Source: Dorea_A sp016295505 (GTDB lineage: Bacteria > Bacillota > Clostridia > Lachnospirales > Lachnospiraceae). Taken from it: a stretch of 64,000 nt of DNA. Under the pieces are notes generated by a model. That model had not been told where the DNA came from. It made no database searches and worked only from the letters and a program-made list of their open reading frames with translations. A program made the translations under genes and the position numbers. The stretch lies in contig NZ_JBDOHS010000001.1 of assembly GCF_039832105.1 (NCBI RefSeq), positions 248,001-312,000 on the forward strand. The letters are read 5' to 3'. The first letter of the stretch is position 1, and every line of letters starts with the position of its first letter. Shown here one piece after another: positions 24,764-34,115 of this stretch.

Positions 24764-25310
24764 CGTAAAATTCTTTTAATTTTTTAGCGGCGCGGTTCAG
24801 TTTCTGAGTAATGCTGTTCTCAGACTCACCGACCGTAGCTGCATACTGTCGGATAGGCATGCCATCAATGCGGACGGCGATAAACGCTTCTGCCCACTGC
24901 GGCTTTTTAATAAGTACAGAGCGAATCCAGGAGCATACTTCCTCACGCTCGAGGTCGGTATGATCGTCCGATGCCGTAAGCAGATAGTCCATGATGTCAA
25001 AGGAGTCATCTTCCGGGTCTCCCTGAATGTATCCCTTGCGACCATCCATTCTTTTTCTCTTAGGAGAAGGATCAATGTATCGGTGTTCTCTGCGCCAGTC
25101 GTTGTACTCCCTCTTGTTCATCAGGTCGAACATTTCCTGCACAGTCTCACAGCGTTTGACTTCCGCTCTCTTTTCCGGCTTCGCCTCGGCAAGCCTCTGC
25201 TCATAGTCGATATCCAGCATGACGCTGTAATCTCCGTCAGGGATATCGATGGTGGTGTACTCTTTGTGACCGTTTCTGATGTTTTCCTCATACAAAATCT
25301 GAATCTTCAT
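24747..25310 (-). CDS. Sigma-70 region 4-like helix-turn-helix protein of phage type
   Basis: 187 residues from the ATG at 25,310 (AAAGGA seven bases upstream); the frame is open to 25,352. The last 60 residues resemble sigma region 4: WAEAFIAVRIDGMPIRQYAA followed by a second helix TVGESENSITQKLNRAAKKL. The N-terminal 110 residues are acidic and not recognised. Phage-encoded proteins of this kind act as late or element-specific transcription activators. First gene of the phage-like transcript. Its ribosome site lies in a GCATTCC/GGAATGC inverted repeat. Confidence 0.65.
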   Translation of the reverse strand: MKIQILYEENIRNGHKEYTTIDIPDGDYSVMLDIDYEQRLAEAKPEKRAEVKRCETVQEMFDLMNKREYNDWRREHRYIDPSPKRKRMDGRKGYIQGDPEDDSFDIMDYLLTASDDHTDLEREEVCSWIRSVLIKKPQWAEAFIAVRIDGMPIRQYAATVGESENSITQKLNRAAKKLKEFYGNRKI

Positions 25311-25313
25311 TAA

Positions 25314-25350
25314 GCATTCCTTTCCGTCCGGGCTATGGGCGGTGGAATGC
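25314..25350 (-). promoter_or_regulatory. Hairpin over the ribosome site of the sigma-like gene
   Basis: GCAUUCC (25,344-25,350) pairs with GGAAUGC (25,314-25,320) in the minus transcript; the right arm overlaps AAAGGA, the ribosome site. Confidence 0.45.
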
Positions 25351-25417
25351 AAAAAGAGCCTGTGCCGAAGATGGTCACAGACTCCGATAAGCCAAAAATG
25401 AGCGCACGAAAGTAAGC

Positions 25418-25478
25418 GGTGGACGCATCTTCGTTCCTGGTACAGCCTTGGCGGCTGTATTTGAACGGTCTATGCACC
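25418..25478. ncRNA. Candidate structured RNA: three nested stems
   Basis: Nested inverted repeats around one axis: TACAGCC/GGCTGTA (25,441-25,447 with 25,453-25,459, 5-base loop), CGTTC/GAACG (25,432-25,436 with 25,463-25,467), and GCAT/ATGC plus GGT/ACC (25,425-25,428 and 25,418-25,420 with 25,472-25,478). It lies in the 558-bp gap between the divergent phage-like and restriction genes, about 110 bases before the sigma-like gene on the minus strand. A further perfect palindrome ATAGCGCTAT follows at 25,490-25,499. Strand is not certain; no known family recognised. Confidence 0.4.
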
Positions 25479-25707
25479 CCATCGCCCTTATAGCGCTATT
25501 CGGACTATGAGATTTATTTTTCCTTCGGGTTTCCCCTCGGTACAAGCTCATAATACTCCCCAGACCCCTGTTTTCTCGAATCTGGGCGAGTTGCGCAGAA
25601 ATGCCAAAAATCCCCGTATTTCAAGGACTTTTGAGATAAAAATCACTTGATACACAGGGATTTGAAGGTTGTTATATCGTTTTCAGATGTCTATAAACGG
25701 CTCATCT

Positions 25708-25724
25708 GTAACTCGGCGAGTTAC
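25708..25724. promoter_or_regulatory. Palindrome upstream of the restriction operon
   Basis: GTAACTCGGCGAGTTAC is a perfect 8-bp inverted repeat around one base, 62 bp before the -35 box of the restriction operon. It may be an operator; TTTTTT a few bases to the right leaves a weak terminator as an alternative. Confidence 0.45.
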
Positions 25725-25785
25725 AAAGATTTTTTCTTTCTTGCGGTAATCACTATTGTACAAATAAAAATTCAAACTATTGTAA

Positions 25786-25814
25786 TTGAAAATGTAATTA
25801 CTTTGTGATAGAAT
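25786..25814 (+). promoter_or_regulatory. Promoter of the restriction-modification operon
   Basis: TTGAAA (25,786-25,791), 17-bp spacer, TAGAAT (25,809-25,814) with an extended -10 TGA just before it; 55 bases upstream of the first ATG. Confidence 0.75.
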
Positions 25815-25868
25815 AGTAAAAGTGAAAAGTTTGTCGATAAGGCACAATGAAATACAGGAGGCAAATAT

Positions 25869-26078
25869 ATGTCAGAGCCTAAAAAGAGCATTACGCCCAT
25901 GGAACATTACAATATGTCTGATTTCCTTCGTGGGCAGGCATCCAAGATAATCACCACCATATCTGATGAAGATAAAGCCGGATTCGTATTGAAGAACGGA
26001 AAACCACTCGCTGTTATCATTTCTAACGACCGCTATGAACGCATGCTTAAAGCAGGCATTGATATTAACGAGTTCTAA
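25869..26078 (+). CDS. Phd/YefM-type antitoxin-like protein
   Basis: 69 residues with the Phd/YefM pattern: N-terminal YNMSDFLRGQASKIITTIS, then KAGFVLKNGKPLAVIISNDRYERML. Members bind DNA as dimers and neutralise Doc/RelE toxins, and their dimerisation region is seen here. No toxin gene follows; the next gene, 14 bases on, is hsdM. It is led by CAGGAGG. It may act as the autoregulator of the restriction operon. Its length is near the lower limit, with little left of the toxin-binding tail. Confidence 0.8.
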   Translation: MSEPKKSITPMEHYNMSDFLRGQASKIITTISDEDKAGFVLKNGKPLAVIISNDRYERMLKAGIDINEF

Positions 26079-26092
26079 TAGGAGGAAGCAAA

Positions 26093-28252
26093 ATGGCCGA
26101 AAAGAGAATTACCGAAGTAATGATGGATGATACTACCATTGATGCTTCCAAAGAAATCGCATTGGTATTTTCCATTGCTAATACACTGCGCGGACCGTAT
26201 AAACCAGAGCGATACAAGGATGTTATCATTCCGATGATTATCCTTCGCCGCTTGGAATGCGCACTTGCAGCTACCAAGAAGGATGTAGTTGATACATATA
26301 AAAAGAATCCGAAAGCACCTGCCCAGTTACTGTGCAGGAAATCGGGTTATCAGTTCTACAACACCTGTGAATTTAATCTGAAGAAGCTTCTTACCGAGGC
26401 TCCTGCTATTGTAGAGAACCTTACTTTTTACCTGGACTCCTTCTCTCCGAATGTACAGGCAATTTTTGAAGAGCTGAAATTCAAAGAAGAAATAAAGAAC
26501 CTCGATAAGAACAACCGTCTTCTTGGCGTTGTAAAGAAATTCTCAGAACTTGACCTCGACCCTAATAAGGTTGACGGGCACAAGATGGGATATATGTTTG
26601 AGGAAATTATCCGCCGCTTCTCTGAAAATGCAGAAGCAGGTGATCACTACACCCCTCGTGAAGTTATCCGTATGCTAACAAGCATTCTTCTCGCCGAAGG
26701 TTGCTCCGATGTGTTCAGCGAAGGTCGTGAAGTTACCGTCTTGGATATGGCCTGCGGAACCGGCGGTATGCTTTCAACCGCACATGACTTCATCATCCGT
26801 ATGAATCCTGATGCCAACGTTCGTCTGTTTGGTCAGGAGAATAATCCGGAATCCCACGCTATCTGCCTTGCAGATATGCTGATTAAAAATCAGGCTGCCG
26901 AGAATATCCGCTTCGCAGATACTATGAAGCAGGATTGTTTTGAAGATACAGCTATGCGTTTTGTTATTGCCAATCCGCCGTTTGGCGAGTCTTGGGGCGG
27001 CAAGGATGCTGGCGATGGTGTTGAAAAGGCTGTAAGAGCCGAATACAAAAAGGGAAAGAACGGTCGTTTCCCGGCAGGCCTTCCTGCAACCGGAGATATG
27101 CAGCTTCTGTTCATGCAGCATGCCGTACATAAAATGCAGGAAGGTGTCGGTCGTGCAGCCATTATCTCTAATGGCTCACCACTTTTCTCCGGCAACACCA
27201 CAAGCGGTGAAAGCCAAATCAGAAGATATCTTCTAGAGAACGATCTGGTAGAAGCAATCATCGGTTTGCCTTCCCAGTTGTTCTACAATACCGACATTGC
27301 TATCTATGCCTTTATCCTTTCCAAAGGAAAGCGCCCTGAGCGTAAAGGCAAGGTTCAGTTCATTGATGCTACCGATGTCTGGACACCGCTCAAGCGTTCC
27401 CTTGGAAAAAAACGTAGAGAAATTTCCAAAGATCAGATTACTCTCATCACTGAGATGTATGCAGATTTTGTAGAATGCAAAAAGACACTGCATTGTGAAA
27501 AGAGAAAGCATGACTGCGTAATCGAAAGCCGTATTTTTGACCGTGAAGAATTCCTGTACAGAGAATGGGCTGTATACCAGCCTCTGCAGCGCCGTGGTCA
27601 GATTGATGAAGCTTTTATCGAAGCACTCCGCACCAGTGCCTATTTCACGGCTAATACGAATGTTTTCAACGAAGCAAAGTATGCCGAGCTTGCAGAAACC
27701 GATCCTCGCTCTGCCGCTGATGAGAAAGCGTTCCAGAAGCAGATTAAAGGTCGTGCGTTCACCGAAGCCGTCATCGCAGCGTTGAAAGCTCATGAATCTG
27801 ACAAGGTGTACATGGACTTTTCAAAGTTTGTGGCAGCCTTAAAGAAAATCTTGCATGGGATTGAAGGTATGTCCGACTCCCGCCTGAACAGTATTGCTAT
27901 GGAGCTTTCTGTTATTGATAAGGCTGCAGTTGTCCAAAAGGATAAAAAGGGACGTATCCTTACTGACCCTACAACTAAAGATACAGAAATTATTCGCTTG
28001 AACCAGGATGAGAAAGCTTATATGGAGACCGAGGTCTTTCCTCATGTACCGGATGCAATGTACTTTTATGAATTTGATCCTACAAAAGCAGAAAGTGCAA
28101 CAAACAAGGAGAAGCTTGGAGCAGAATTCCCGTTTACACGTTATTTCTATGAGTATAAGGAACCGGAACGTGCCGATGCTCTTTTAGCCAGATTCATGGC
28201 TTATGAGAAGGCTCTTTCTACAAGAATTGCAGCCCTGCAGAAAGAGGAATAA
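26093..28252 (+). CDS. hsdM: Type I restriction-modification methyltransferase subunit HsdM
   Basis: 719 residues. Helical N-terminal HsdM_N domain (about 15-170, with YKDVIIPMIILRRLE), then the N6-adenine methyltransferase fold: SAM-binding DMACGTGGM near 218 and catalytic NPPFGESWGG near 293, preceded by the GDHYTPREVIRMLT segment typical of HsdM. It is longer than the ~500-residue classical forms, with ~200 extra C-terminal residues. With HsdS it methylates adenines in a bipartite target, protecting host DNA; it is also required for restriction by HsdR. AGGAGG precedes the ATG. Confidence 0.95.
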   Translation: MAEKRITEVMMDDTTIDASKEIALVFSIANTLRGPYKPERYKDVIIPMIILRRLECALAATKKDVVDTYKKNPKAPAQLLCRKSGYQFYNTCEFNLKKLLTEAPAIVENLTFYLDSFSPNVQAIFEELKFKEEIKNLDKNNRLLGVVKKFSELDLDPNKVDGHKMGYMFEEIIRRFSENAEAGDHYTPREVIRMLTSILLAEGCSDVFSEGREVTVLDMACGTGGMLSTAHDFIIRMNPDANVRLFGQENNPESHAICLADMLIKNQAAENIRFADTMKQDCFEDTAMRFVIANPPFGESWGGKDAGDGVEKAVRAEYKKGKNGRFPAGLPATGDMQLLFMQHAVHKMQEGVGRAAIISNGSPLFSGNTTSGESQIRRYLLENDLVEAIIGLPSQLFYNTDIAIYAFILSKGKRPERKGKVQFIDATDVWTPLKRSLGKKRREISKDQITLITEMYADFVECKKTLHCEKRKHDCVIESRIFDREEFLYREWAVYQPLQRRGQIDEAFIEALRTSAYFTANTNVFNEAKYAELAETDPRSAADEKAFQKQIKGRAFTEAVIAALKAHESDKVYMDFSKFVAALKKILHGIEGMSDSRLNSIAMELSVIDKAAVVQKDKKGRILTDPTTKDTEIIRLNQDEKAYMETEVFPHVPDAMYFYEFDPTKAESATNKEKLGAEFPFTRYFYEYKEPERADALLARFMAYEKALSTRIAALQKEE

Positions 28253-28254
28253 AG

Positions 28255-29601
28255 ATGGAAGAGATGAAACAAAGTGGTGTTCAGTGGATTGGTGAAATCC
28301 CAGCCTCTTGGAATACAAAACGAATAAAATATATGGCCACTCTCAAAGGGCGAATCGGTTGGCAAGGTCTAACATCTGATGAATACCAGGACGAAGGTGC
28401 TTTCCTTATTACGGGTGTTGACTTTTCTGACGGTGGTATCGATTGGGAAAACTGCGTACATGTTCCTTTGAAACGCTGGGAAGAGGCAAAAGATATTCAA
28501 ATCCAGAATGGAGATCTTCTTATCACAAAGGACGGAACTATCGGAAAGGTCGCTATCGTATCAGATATGCCAGGAGAAACATCCTTAAACAGTGGTGTTT
28601 TAAGAATAGTTCCTAATCAGGGATATAGTAGCCGATTTCTCTTCTGGGTACTTCAATCAGAGGAGTTTTGGAACTGGTTCAATTATAAGAATGCTGGAAA
28701 TAGCACTATCCAACATCTCTATCAAGGAGATTTTGCAGAATTCTTATATGCTTTTCCTGCATATGACGAACAAGAGAAAATAGCCGATTATTTATTTAGG
28801 CATTGTTCTGACCTAGATTTTATCATTGAAAATATCCAGAATCAGATTGAAGACATAAAAGCCTATAGGAAGTCTTTAATAACAGAAGCTGTAACTACTG
28901 GGTTAGATAAAGCACCTTTGAAAGACACCAATGTAAAGTGTGCAAAAAGAATTCCTACTCATTGGGAGATAAGCAAAATCAAGTATATTGCAGACTCCGA
29001 GCATCCTTATCCAGTTGGCGATGGAGACCATGGAATGATTAAGGCTGATGATTATTTAGCAGAAGGTATCCCGTACATCAGAGTATTGAATCTCACATGG
29101 GGATACGGCCTAAATATGGAAAATGCCGTATACATCTCGGAAGAAATGAATCAACGGATAGCCAATAGTGAGTTAAAACCAAATGATATTCTTATTGCCA
29201 AAACAGGAGCAACAATAGGAAAAACCGCTATTGTTCCACAATGGCTAACACGTAGTAATACTACATCACATGTTGGTAAAATCACTCTTCCCAAAAGCCA
29301 GTGTGCAAAATACTTCTACTATCTGATGACCTCAGACGTAGTGCAGAAACAAATCGAGGATTTATCTGCTATGCAAAGTACTCGTCCAGAGCTTGGAATA
29401 GAAGGCTTGAAGAACTTGTTTGTGGTTGTTCCTCCCCTAAAAGAACAGTTGCTGATTTCTGATTATCTTGATTCGCAATGTTACGACATTGACGCAATAT
29501 TAGTGGCAAAACAGAAACAGCTACAAGCAATAATCGATCATAAAACTTCACTGATTTTTGAATATGTGACAGGAAAGAAACGAGTAAAGGAGGTTCAATG
29601 A
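28255..29601 (+). CDS. hsdS: Type I restriction-modification specificity subunit HsdS
   Basis: 448 residues with two target-recognition domains, each preceded by the typical opening: VQWIGEIPASWNTKRIKYMA at the start and CAKRIPTHWEISKIKYIA near 225. Each ends in a long helix that forms the spacer coiled coil (ADYLFRHCSDLDFIIENIQ near 180; SDYLDSQCYDIDAILVAKQ near 405). Each recognition domain reads one half of a split DNA target. Two bases separate it from hsdM. The sequence between the domains is more AT-rich than in hsdM and hsdR, as expected for exchangeable specificity genes. Confidence 0.95.
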   Translation: MEEMKQSGVQWIGEIPASWNTKRIKYMATLKGRIGWQGLTSDEYQDEGAFLITGVDFSDGGIDWENCVHVPLKRWEEAKDIQIQNGDLLITKDGTIGKVAIVSDMPGETSLNSGVLRIVPNQGYSSRFLFWVLQSEEFWNWFNYKNAGNSTIQHLYQGDFAEFLYAFPAYDEQEKIADYLFRHCSDLDFIIENIQNQIEDIKAYRKSLITEAVTTGLDKAPLKDTNVKCAKRIPTHWEISKIKYIADSEHPYPVGDGDHGMIKADDYLAEGIPYIRVLNLTWGYGLNMENAVYISEEMNQRIANSELKPNDILIAKTGATIGKTAIVPQWLTRSNTTSHVGKITLPKSQCAKYFYYLMTSDVVQKQIEDLSAMQSTRPELGIEGLKNLFVVVPPLKEQLLISDYLDSQCYDIDAILVAKQKQLQAIIDHKTSLIFEYVTGKKRVKEVQ

Positions 29602-29602
29602 T

Positions 29603-32602
29603 ATGCCTATCAAAGCCGACCAGTTAAAAGAAAAAGAAGACTATCAGAAACTCATCCTTGATAGTCTTCATAATAATAATGGATTCCGTATCCGTCCAAA
29701 TACGGAGTATAAGCCTGGGCTTGCTATGGATATCGGTATGCTCCTAGAGTTTTTGGAGTCTACTCAGCATGATACGATGGAGCAGCTCCGCCGTATGTAC
29801 AAGGAGCGTACCGAGGAAACCGTCATCAATTACATCAATGCCGAAATCAATAAGGAAAGCCGTGGTCTGATTGATGTTATCAAGCACGGTGTCGAGTTTG
29901 ACAACGGTGCCAGTTTGAAACTGATGTACCGCAAACCGGACAGCACCATCAATACAGAGGCTGTTGCCAATTATCAGAAGAGTATTTTCTCTGTCATGGA
30001 GGAGGTATATCACAAGGCAGATGAGCGTGTTGACCTGGTTCTGTTCTTGAATGGTCTCGCAATTTTTGCCGTTGAACTGAAGTGCAACACCTCCGGTCAG
30101 ACATATAAGGATGCCATCAAACAGTACAAAACGCAGCGTGACTTTACTACCCGTCTGTTCAAGACCAAGGTGGGTGTATTTGCTGCCTTTGCAATGGATC
30201 TGAATGAGGTTTACTTCACCACCGAATTAAAAGGTGGCGATACCTTCTTCAATCCATTTAACATTGGTTATGAGTATGGCAAAGGGAACCCCCACAATGA
30301 TACCGGAATCAATGTGGATTATATGTGGGATTCAATCTGGACAAAAGATAAGATTCTCTTCCTGATTGAGCGTTTCATCTACATCAAGCTGAAAGAACGC
30401 AAAAATGCCGATACTGGAAAAGTAAAGAAAACCAAGGAACTCATCTTCCCTCGTTTCCATCAGCTTCGTGCTGTTGAGCGTGTTATGGAAGATGTGATGG
30501 TAAACCATACTTCCTGCAACTACCTCATTGAACATTCTGCAGGCAGTGGCAAGACCGAGACCATCTCCTGGCTGTCGCACATTCTCGCAACGGTACATGA
30601 TTCAGCAAACGAGAACATCTTTGATACCGTTTTGGTTATTACCGACCGTATCATCGTTGACCGTCAACTGCAGGAAGCTATCCTGGGTATTGAACATAAG
30701 AGCGGTCAGGTCAAAGTTATGGACGATAAATGCTCCTCTGAAGACTTGGCTATCGCCCTTGGCGGCAACACAAAAATTATCGTTACAACGATTCACAAGT
30801 TCTACTACATTCTGAACAATAATCTTCTGGGCAATCTGAAAGCAAAGAAATTTGCCGTTCTGATTGACGAAGCACACTCTTCTACCGAAGGCGTCTTTAT
30901 GCAGTCGGTCACAAATGTTCTTACAAACGAGGGCGATGATGAAGAGGATATTACCGAAGAAGATAAAATGCTCGAAGAAATCCGCAAGAGTGGCAAACAG
31001 AGCAATGTTTCTATGATTGCATTTACTGCTACCCCTAAACCGGATACGCTTCAGTTGTTTGGAACATTAAATGCAGAGGGCAAGAAAGAATCCTTTGATC
31101 TGTATTCCATGCGTCAGGCCATTGAAGAAGGCTACATTCTCAATGTGTTAGACAACTATGTGACATGGCGTACATACTGCCATATTAACAAGGCAATCGA
31201 GAGTGATCCTGAACTGCAGTCCATTACAGCAAAGCGAAAAATGGCTCGTTTCATCGATCTGCATGATACAAACATTGCTCAAAAGGTTGAAATTATTATT
31301 GAGCATTTCAGGGCCAATGTTGCTGGATGCCTTGATGGTAAAGCAAAGGCTATGGTCATAACCTCTTCACGCCCGGCAGCAGTAAAATATCGTCAGGAGT
31401 TTGATGCCTACATTAAGGCAAAGGGTTATTCCGGTATTCAGGCTCTGGTTGCATTCTCCGGCAAGGTCAAGCTTGATGGTGACGAATACACAGAAGCAGG
31501 CATGAATGAGATTAAAGAGGAAGAACTCCGCTTTGAATTTGACAGAAGCTGTTATCAGGTTCTCATTGTTGCCGATAAATATCAGACTGGCTTCGATCAG
31601 CCAAAGTTGGTAGCCATGTACGTGGACAAGCGTCTGCGTGGAGTCTCTGCGGTGCAGACATTATCCCGTCTGAACAGAATCTGCCCTCCATACGACAAAA
31701 CTACTTTTGTCCTGGATTTCAAGAATTCTTACGATGACATCAAAAAGGCCTTTGAACCATATTACAAAGATACCATCCTCTTCGAGACAATTTCTCCTTC
31801 CGACATCCGAGATCTTGATAGAGAAATTGACCGATATGAATTCCTTGATGCAGATGATATAGATGAGTTCAACAAATATCTGTATCAGCCGTCCCGCTCC
31901 ACTAAAGACAAACAGCGTATGTGGGCACTGCTTGACAAGGCACTGAAGGCGGTAATGAAGCATTCTGAAAAAGAACAGATGGAAATCCGTGTGACCATCC
32001 GACGTTTCTTAAAAGGTTACTGCTTCCTGATTCAAGCTACTGCATATGAGAACTTGGAATTCCACAAGAGATATAATTTTCTGTCGTATCTCATCAAGGA
32101 AATCAACCCAGGCGGTGGCGGTAACAACTTCGATATCGCTGACAAGATTACAGTCAGCGAATTCCGTCAGAAACAGATGGAAGAACATAGTGGTGAGGAA
32201 ATAGAAGCAAAACCGGAAGTTAAAATTAAAAAGCCGAAGCCTGTCAGTTTGGAGGAAGAACAGAAAAAACTGCTCTCTCAGATTATTGACGAGGTCAACG
32301 CATTATATGATAAAGATTATGAGCCTGATTTTACTACTAAGGCAGCCATGCAAATTCGTGACCTGCTGCTGAAGAATCCAGGACTCAAAGAGCGTCTTGA
32401 AAAGAGTGCCAAGAACAACACACTGAATGAGTTTAAATTCACCTACGATGACTGCGTTCAGGATGCTCTTGTTGAAGGATATGACCAGAATGTTGATTTT
32501 TACACGCTTCTTCTCAACAATGAAGAAGTCCGTGCCAAGTTCGCCAATGTATTTATGACGGAAGTCTATCGCATCCTTCGTGGAGATGGCTCAAGTCTGT
32601 AA
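29603..32602 (+). CDS. hsdR: Type I restriction endonuclease subunit HsdR
   Basis: 999 residues. An N-terminal PD-(D/E)xK nuclease lies near 145-165 (DLVLFLNGLAIFAVELKC, with ExK), then a superfamily 2 translocase: Walker A HSAGSGKTE near 310, DEAH box VLIDEAHSS near 425, motif III AFTATPK near 475 and VADKYQTGFDQP in motif V. The C-terminal part is a helical HsdR_C-type region with an acidic/basic linker around 870. It cuts unmodified DNA after ATP-driven translocation. Translation is coupled to hsdS (GGAGG within its end). Confidence 0.96.
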   Translation: MPIKADQLKEKEDYQKLILDSLHNNNGFRIRPNTEYKPGLAMDIGMLLEFLESTQHDTMEQLRRMYKERTEETVINYINAEINKESRGLIDVIKHGVEFDNGASLKLMYRKPDSTINTEAVANYQKSIFSVMEEVYHKADERVDLVLFLNGLAIFAVELKCNTSGQTYKDAIKQYKTQRDFTTRLFKTKVGVFAAFAMDLNEVYFTTELKGGDTFFNPFNIGYEYGKGNPHNDTGINVDYMWDSIWTKDKILFLIERFIYIKLKERKNADTGKVKKTKELIFPRFHQLRAVERVMEDVMVNHTSCNYLIEHSAGSGKTETISWLSHILATVHDSANENIFDTVLVITDRIIVDRQLQEAILGIEHKSGQVKVMDDKCSSEDLAIALGGNTKIIVTTIHKFYYILNNNLLGNLKAKKFAVLIDEAHSSTEGVFMQSVTNVLTNEGDDEEDITEEDKMLEEIRKSGKQSNVSMIAFTATPKPDTLQLFGTLNAEGKKESFDLYSMRQAIEEGYILNVLDNYVTWRTYCHINKAIESDPELQSITAKRKMARFIDLHDTNIAQKVEIIIEHFRANVAGCLDGKAKAMVITSSRPAAVKYRQEFDAYIKAKGYSGIQALVAFSGKVKLDGDEYTEAGMNEIKEEELRFEFDRSCYQVLIVADKYQTGFDQPKLVAMYVDKRLRGVSAVQTLSRLNRICPPYDKTTFVLDFKNSYDDIKKAFEPYYKDTILFETISPSDIRDLDREIDRYEFLDADDIDEFNKYLYQPSRSTKDKQRMWALLDKALKAVMKHSEKEQMEIRVTIRRFLKGYCFLIQATAYENLEFHKRYNFLSYLIKEINPGGGGNNFDIADKITVSEFRQKQMEEHSGEEIEAKPEVKIKKPKPVSLEEEQKKLLSQIIDEVNALYDKDYEPDFTTKAAMQIRDLLLKNPGLKERLEKSAKNNTLNEFKFTYDDCVQDALVEGYDQNVDFYTLLLNNEEVRAKFANVFMTEVYRILRGDGSSL

Positions 32603-32617
32603 TACGCAGGAGGTACT

Positions 32618-34105
32618 ATGGCAGGAACAAATAATCCTTTCATGCATTATGTGGATGATTTTGAAAAAGAAGCAGAGGAATTTCTTCAGAAATATGGATG
32701 TTCCGATGCGATAAATAATCCACAACCAATACCTATCAGAGACATCGCAACCAGACTGATGTCTCTGGAAATAATCGATACTGAATATCTGTCTCTTAAC
32801 GACAGCGTACAAGGTGCTATCGCATTCACAAAGGGAATCATAGAGGTTTATGATTGGTCAACGCAGGAATGCATTGGTTATGAGGTAACTCAGCCTTCCA
32901 TTTTTGTGGACACAGATATTCTTAATATCGGTCGATATAACAACACGCTGGCTCATGAATGCTACCACTGGTGGCGGCATAGAAACTATTTCACCTATAA
33001 ACGCACTCATGAAGACGGTACGGAATTCGCTTTCCGATGTAATAAAAGGCTTTCGCCAACCGGAAGCCTCCTCGGGGGTGAATGGTCAGATATCGACAAA
33101 ATGGAATGGCAGGCCAAAACAATCGCTCCTAAAATTTTGATGCCCCGTAATGCCATGCGCATCAAGGTCGAGAAGGAATACAGACGCCTTTTGTCAGGTG
33201 ACAAATCACTAAATCGCCGTGCTGTTACTCCTCTCGTAATAGAAGCTGTTTCCGATTTCTTTGAAGTCTCAAGGCAATCCGCAGCAATCAGAATGCTTGA
33301 ACTTGGTTACAATGAAGCAGAAGCATTTTGTGATATGGTTTCTCAAGAAATCCATCCTAGCCAGCCCAATTATAAAACCACAAAAGCAAAACGTCATCAA
33401 CGTCCTATCTCGCTTACACAGGCCTTCGAGTTGTATCAGAGCAATGAATTCCTGAAGGCAATCTTGGATACCGGTGCCTTTCGATTTGTTGATGGATATT
33501 TTGTCATTAACCACGAAACCTATGTTCAGAATAATCAGTTGACCGAGTATGCGAACAGTCATCTGGCAGAATGTACACTTGACTTCTCTGTGAAGCTGCA
33601 ACCTGATTATCTGATGCACAGTGATGCCCGGATGATGTTCCGCTCTGATAGTGTTTTCAAGGAGACCACTTCCTTTGATAACAACACTCAGAATACGGAA
33701 TTATTCAACAGAGCGAAGGACTTTGAAAAGAAATTGAAACGTGCCCAGGCTTCTGCTCAGACTCCAGCTCAGTGGATGAAACAAAGAATGACCGAAGAAC
33801 ACTGGTATGAATCTACGTTCGAGGAAAAAACTGGTCTGGACAAAATGAATTATTCCAGAGTGCAAAAAGAAACTCATCGTTTTACCATGCTACCTCTTCT
33901 AGCTATGGGTGTTGGTCTGTCTCTGGATTGCACTGAAATGACAGAAGTCCTGAAGCTTGGAGGAATGACCTTTATCCCAGGCAATCGAGATCACGAAGCA
34001 TATAAATATCTTTTCACGGCAATGTACGGAAAAGGAATTGATGAATGTAATGCTTTTCTCGAAGAGGTGGGTGTAGAAACCCTCGGTACAAAACAACGAT
34101 TATAA
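32618..34105 (+). CDS. ImmA/IrrE-type metallopeptidase with large C-terminal extension
   Basis: 495 residues. The first ~190 are an ImmA/IrrE (COG2856) zinc peptidase: HECYH (HExxH) at about 113-117 in NTLAHECYHWWRHRNY, preceded by the Ala/Ile-rich strand. The remaining ~300 residues are unassigned; near 195-240 VSDFFEVSRQSAAIRMLELG looks like a helix-turn-helix. ImmA-type enzymes cleave repressors to switch on mobile elements. It follows hsdR by 15 bases with AGGAGG, so it is part of the restriction operon; it could de-repress the element or serve as an accessory defence component. Confidence 0.85.
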   Translation: MAGTNNPFMHYVDDFEKEAEEFLQKYGCSDAINNPQPIPIRDIATRLMSLEIIDTEYLSLNDSVQGAIAFTKGIIEVYDWSTQECIGYEVTQPSIFVDTDILNIGRYNNTLAHECYHWWRHRNYFTYKRTHEDGTEFAFRCNKRLSPTGSLLGGEWSDIDKMEWQAKTIAPKILMPRNAMRIKVEKEYRRLLSGDKSLNRRAVTPLVIEAVSDFFEVSRQSAAIRMLELGYNEAEAFCDMVSQEIHPSQPNYKTTKAKRHQRPISLTQAFELYQSNEFLKAILDTGAFRFVDGYFVINHETYVQNNQLTEYANSHLAECTLDFSVKLQPDYLMHSDARMMFRSDSVFKETTSFDNNTQNTELFNRAKDFEKKLKRAQASAQTPAQWMKQRMTEEHWYESTFEEKTGLDKMNYSRVQKETHRFTMLPLLAMGVGLSLDCTEMTEVLKLGGMTFIPGNRDHEAYKYLFTAMYGKGIDECNAFLEEVGVETLGTKQRL

Positions 34106-34115
34106 GGAGGTATGC

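Noticed and set aside
25869..26092. Toxin-antitoxin pair with the Phd-like gene
   Set aside because: No toxin-sized frame lies beside it; 14 bases later hsdM begins and upstream is non-coding.
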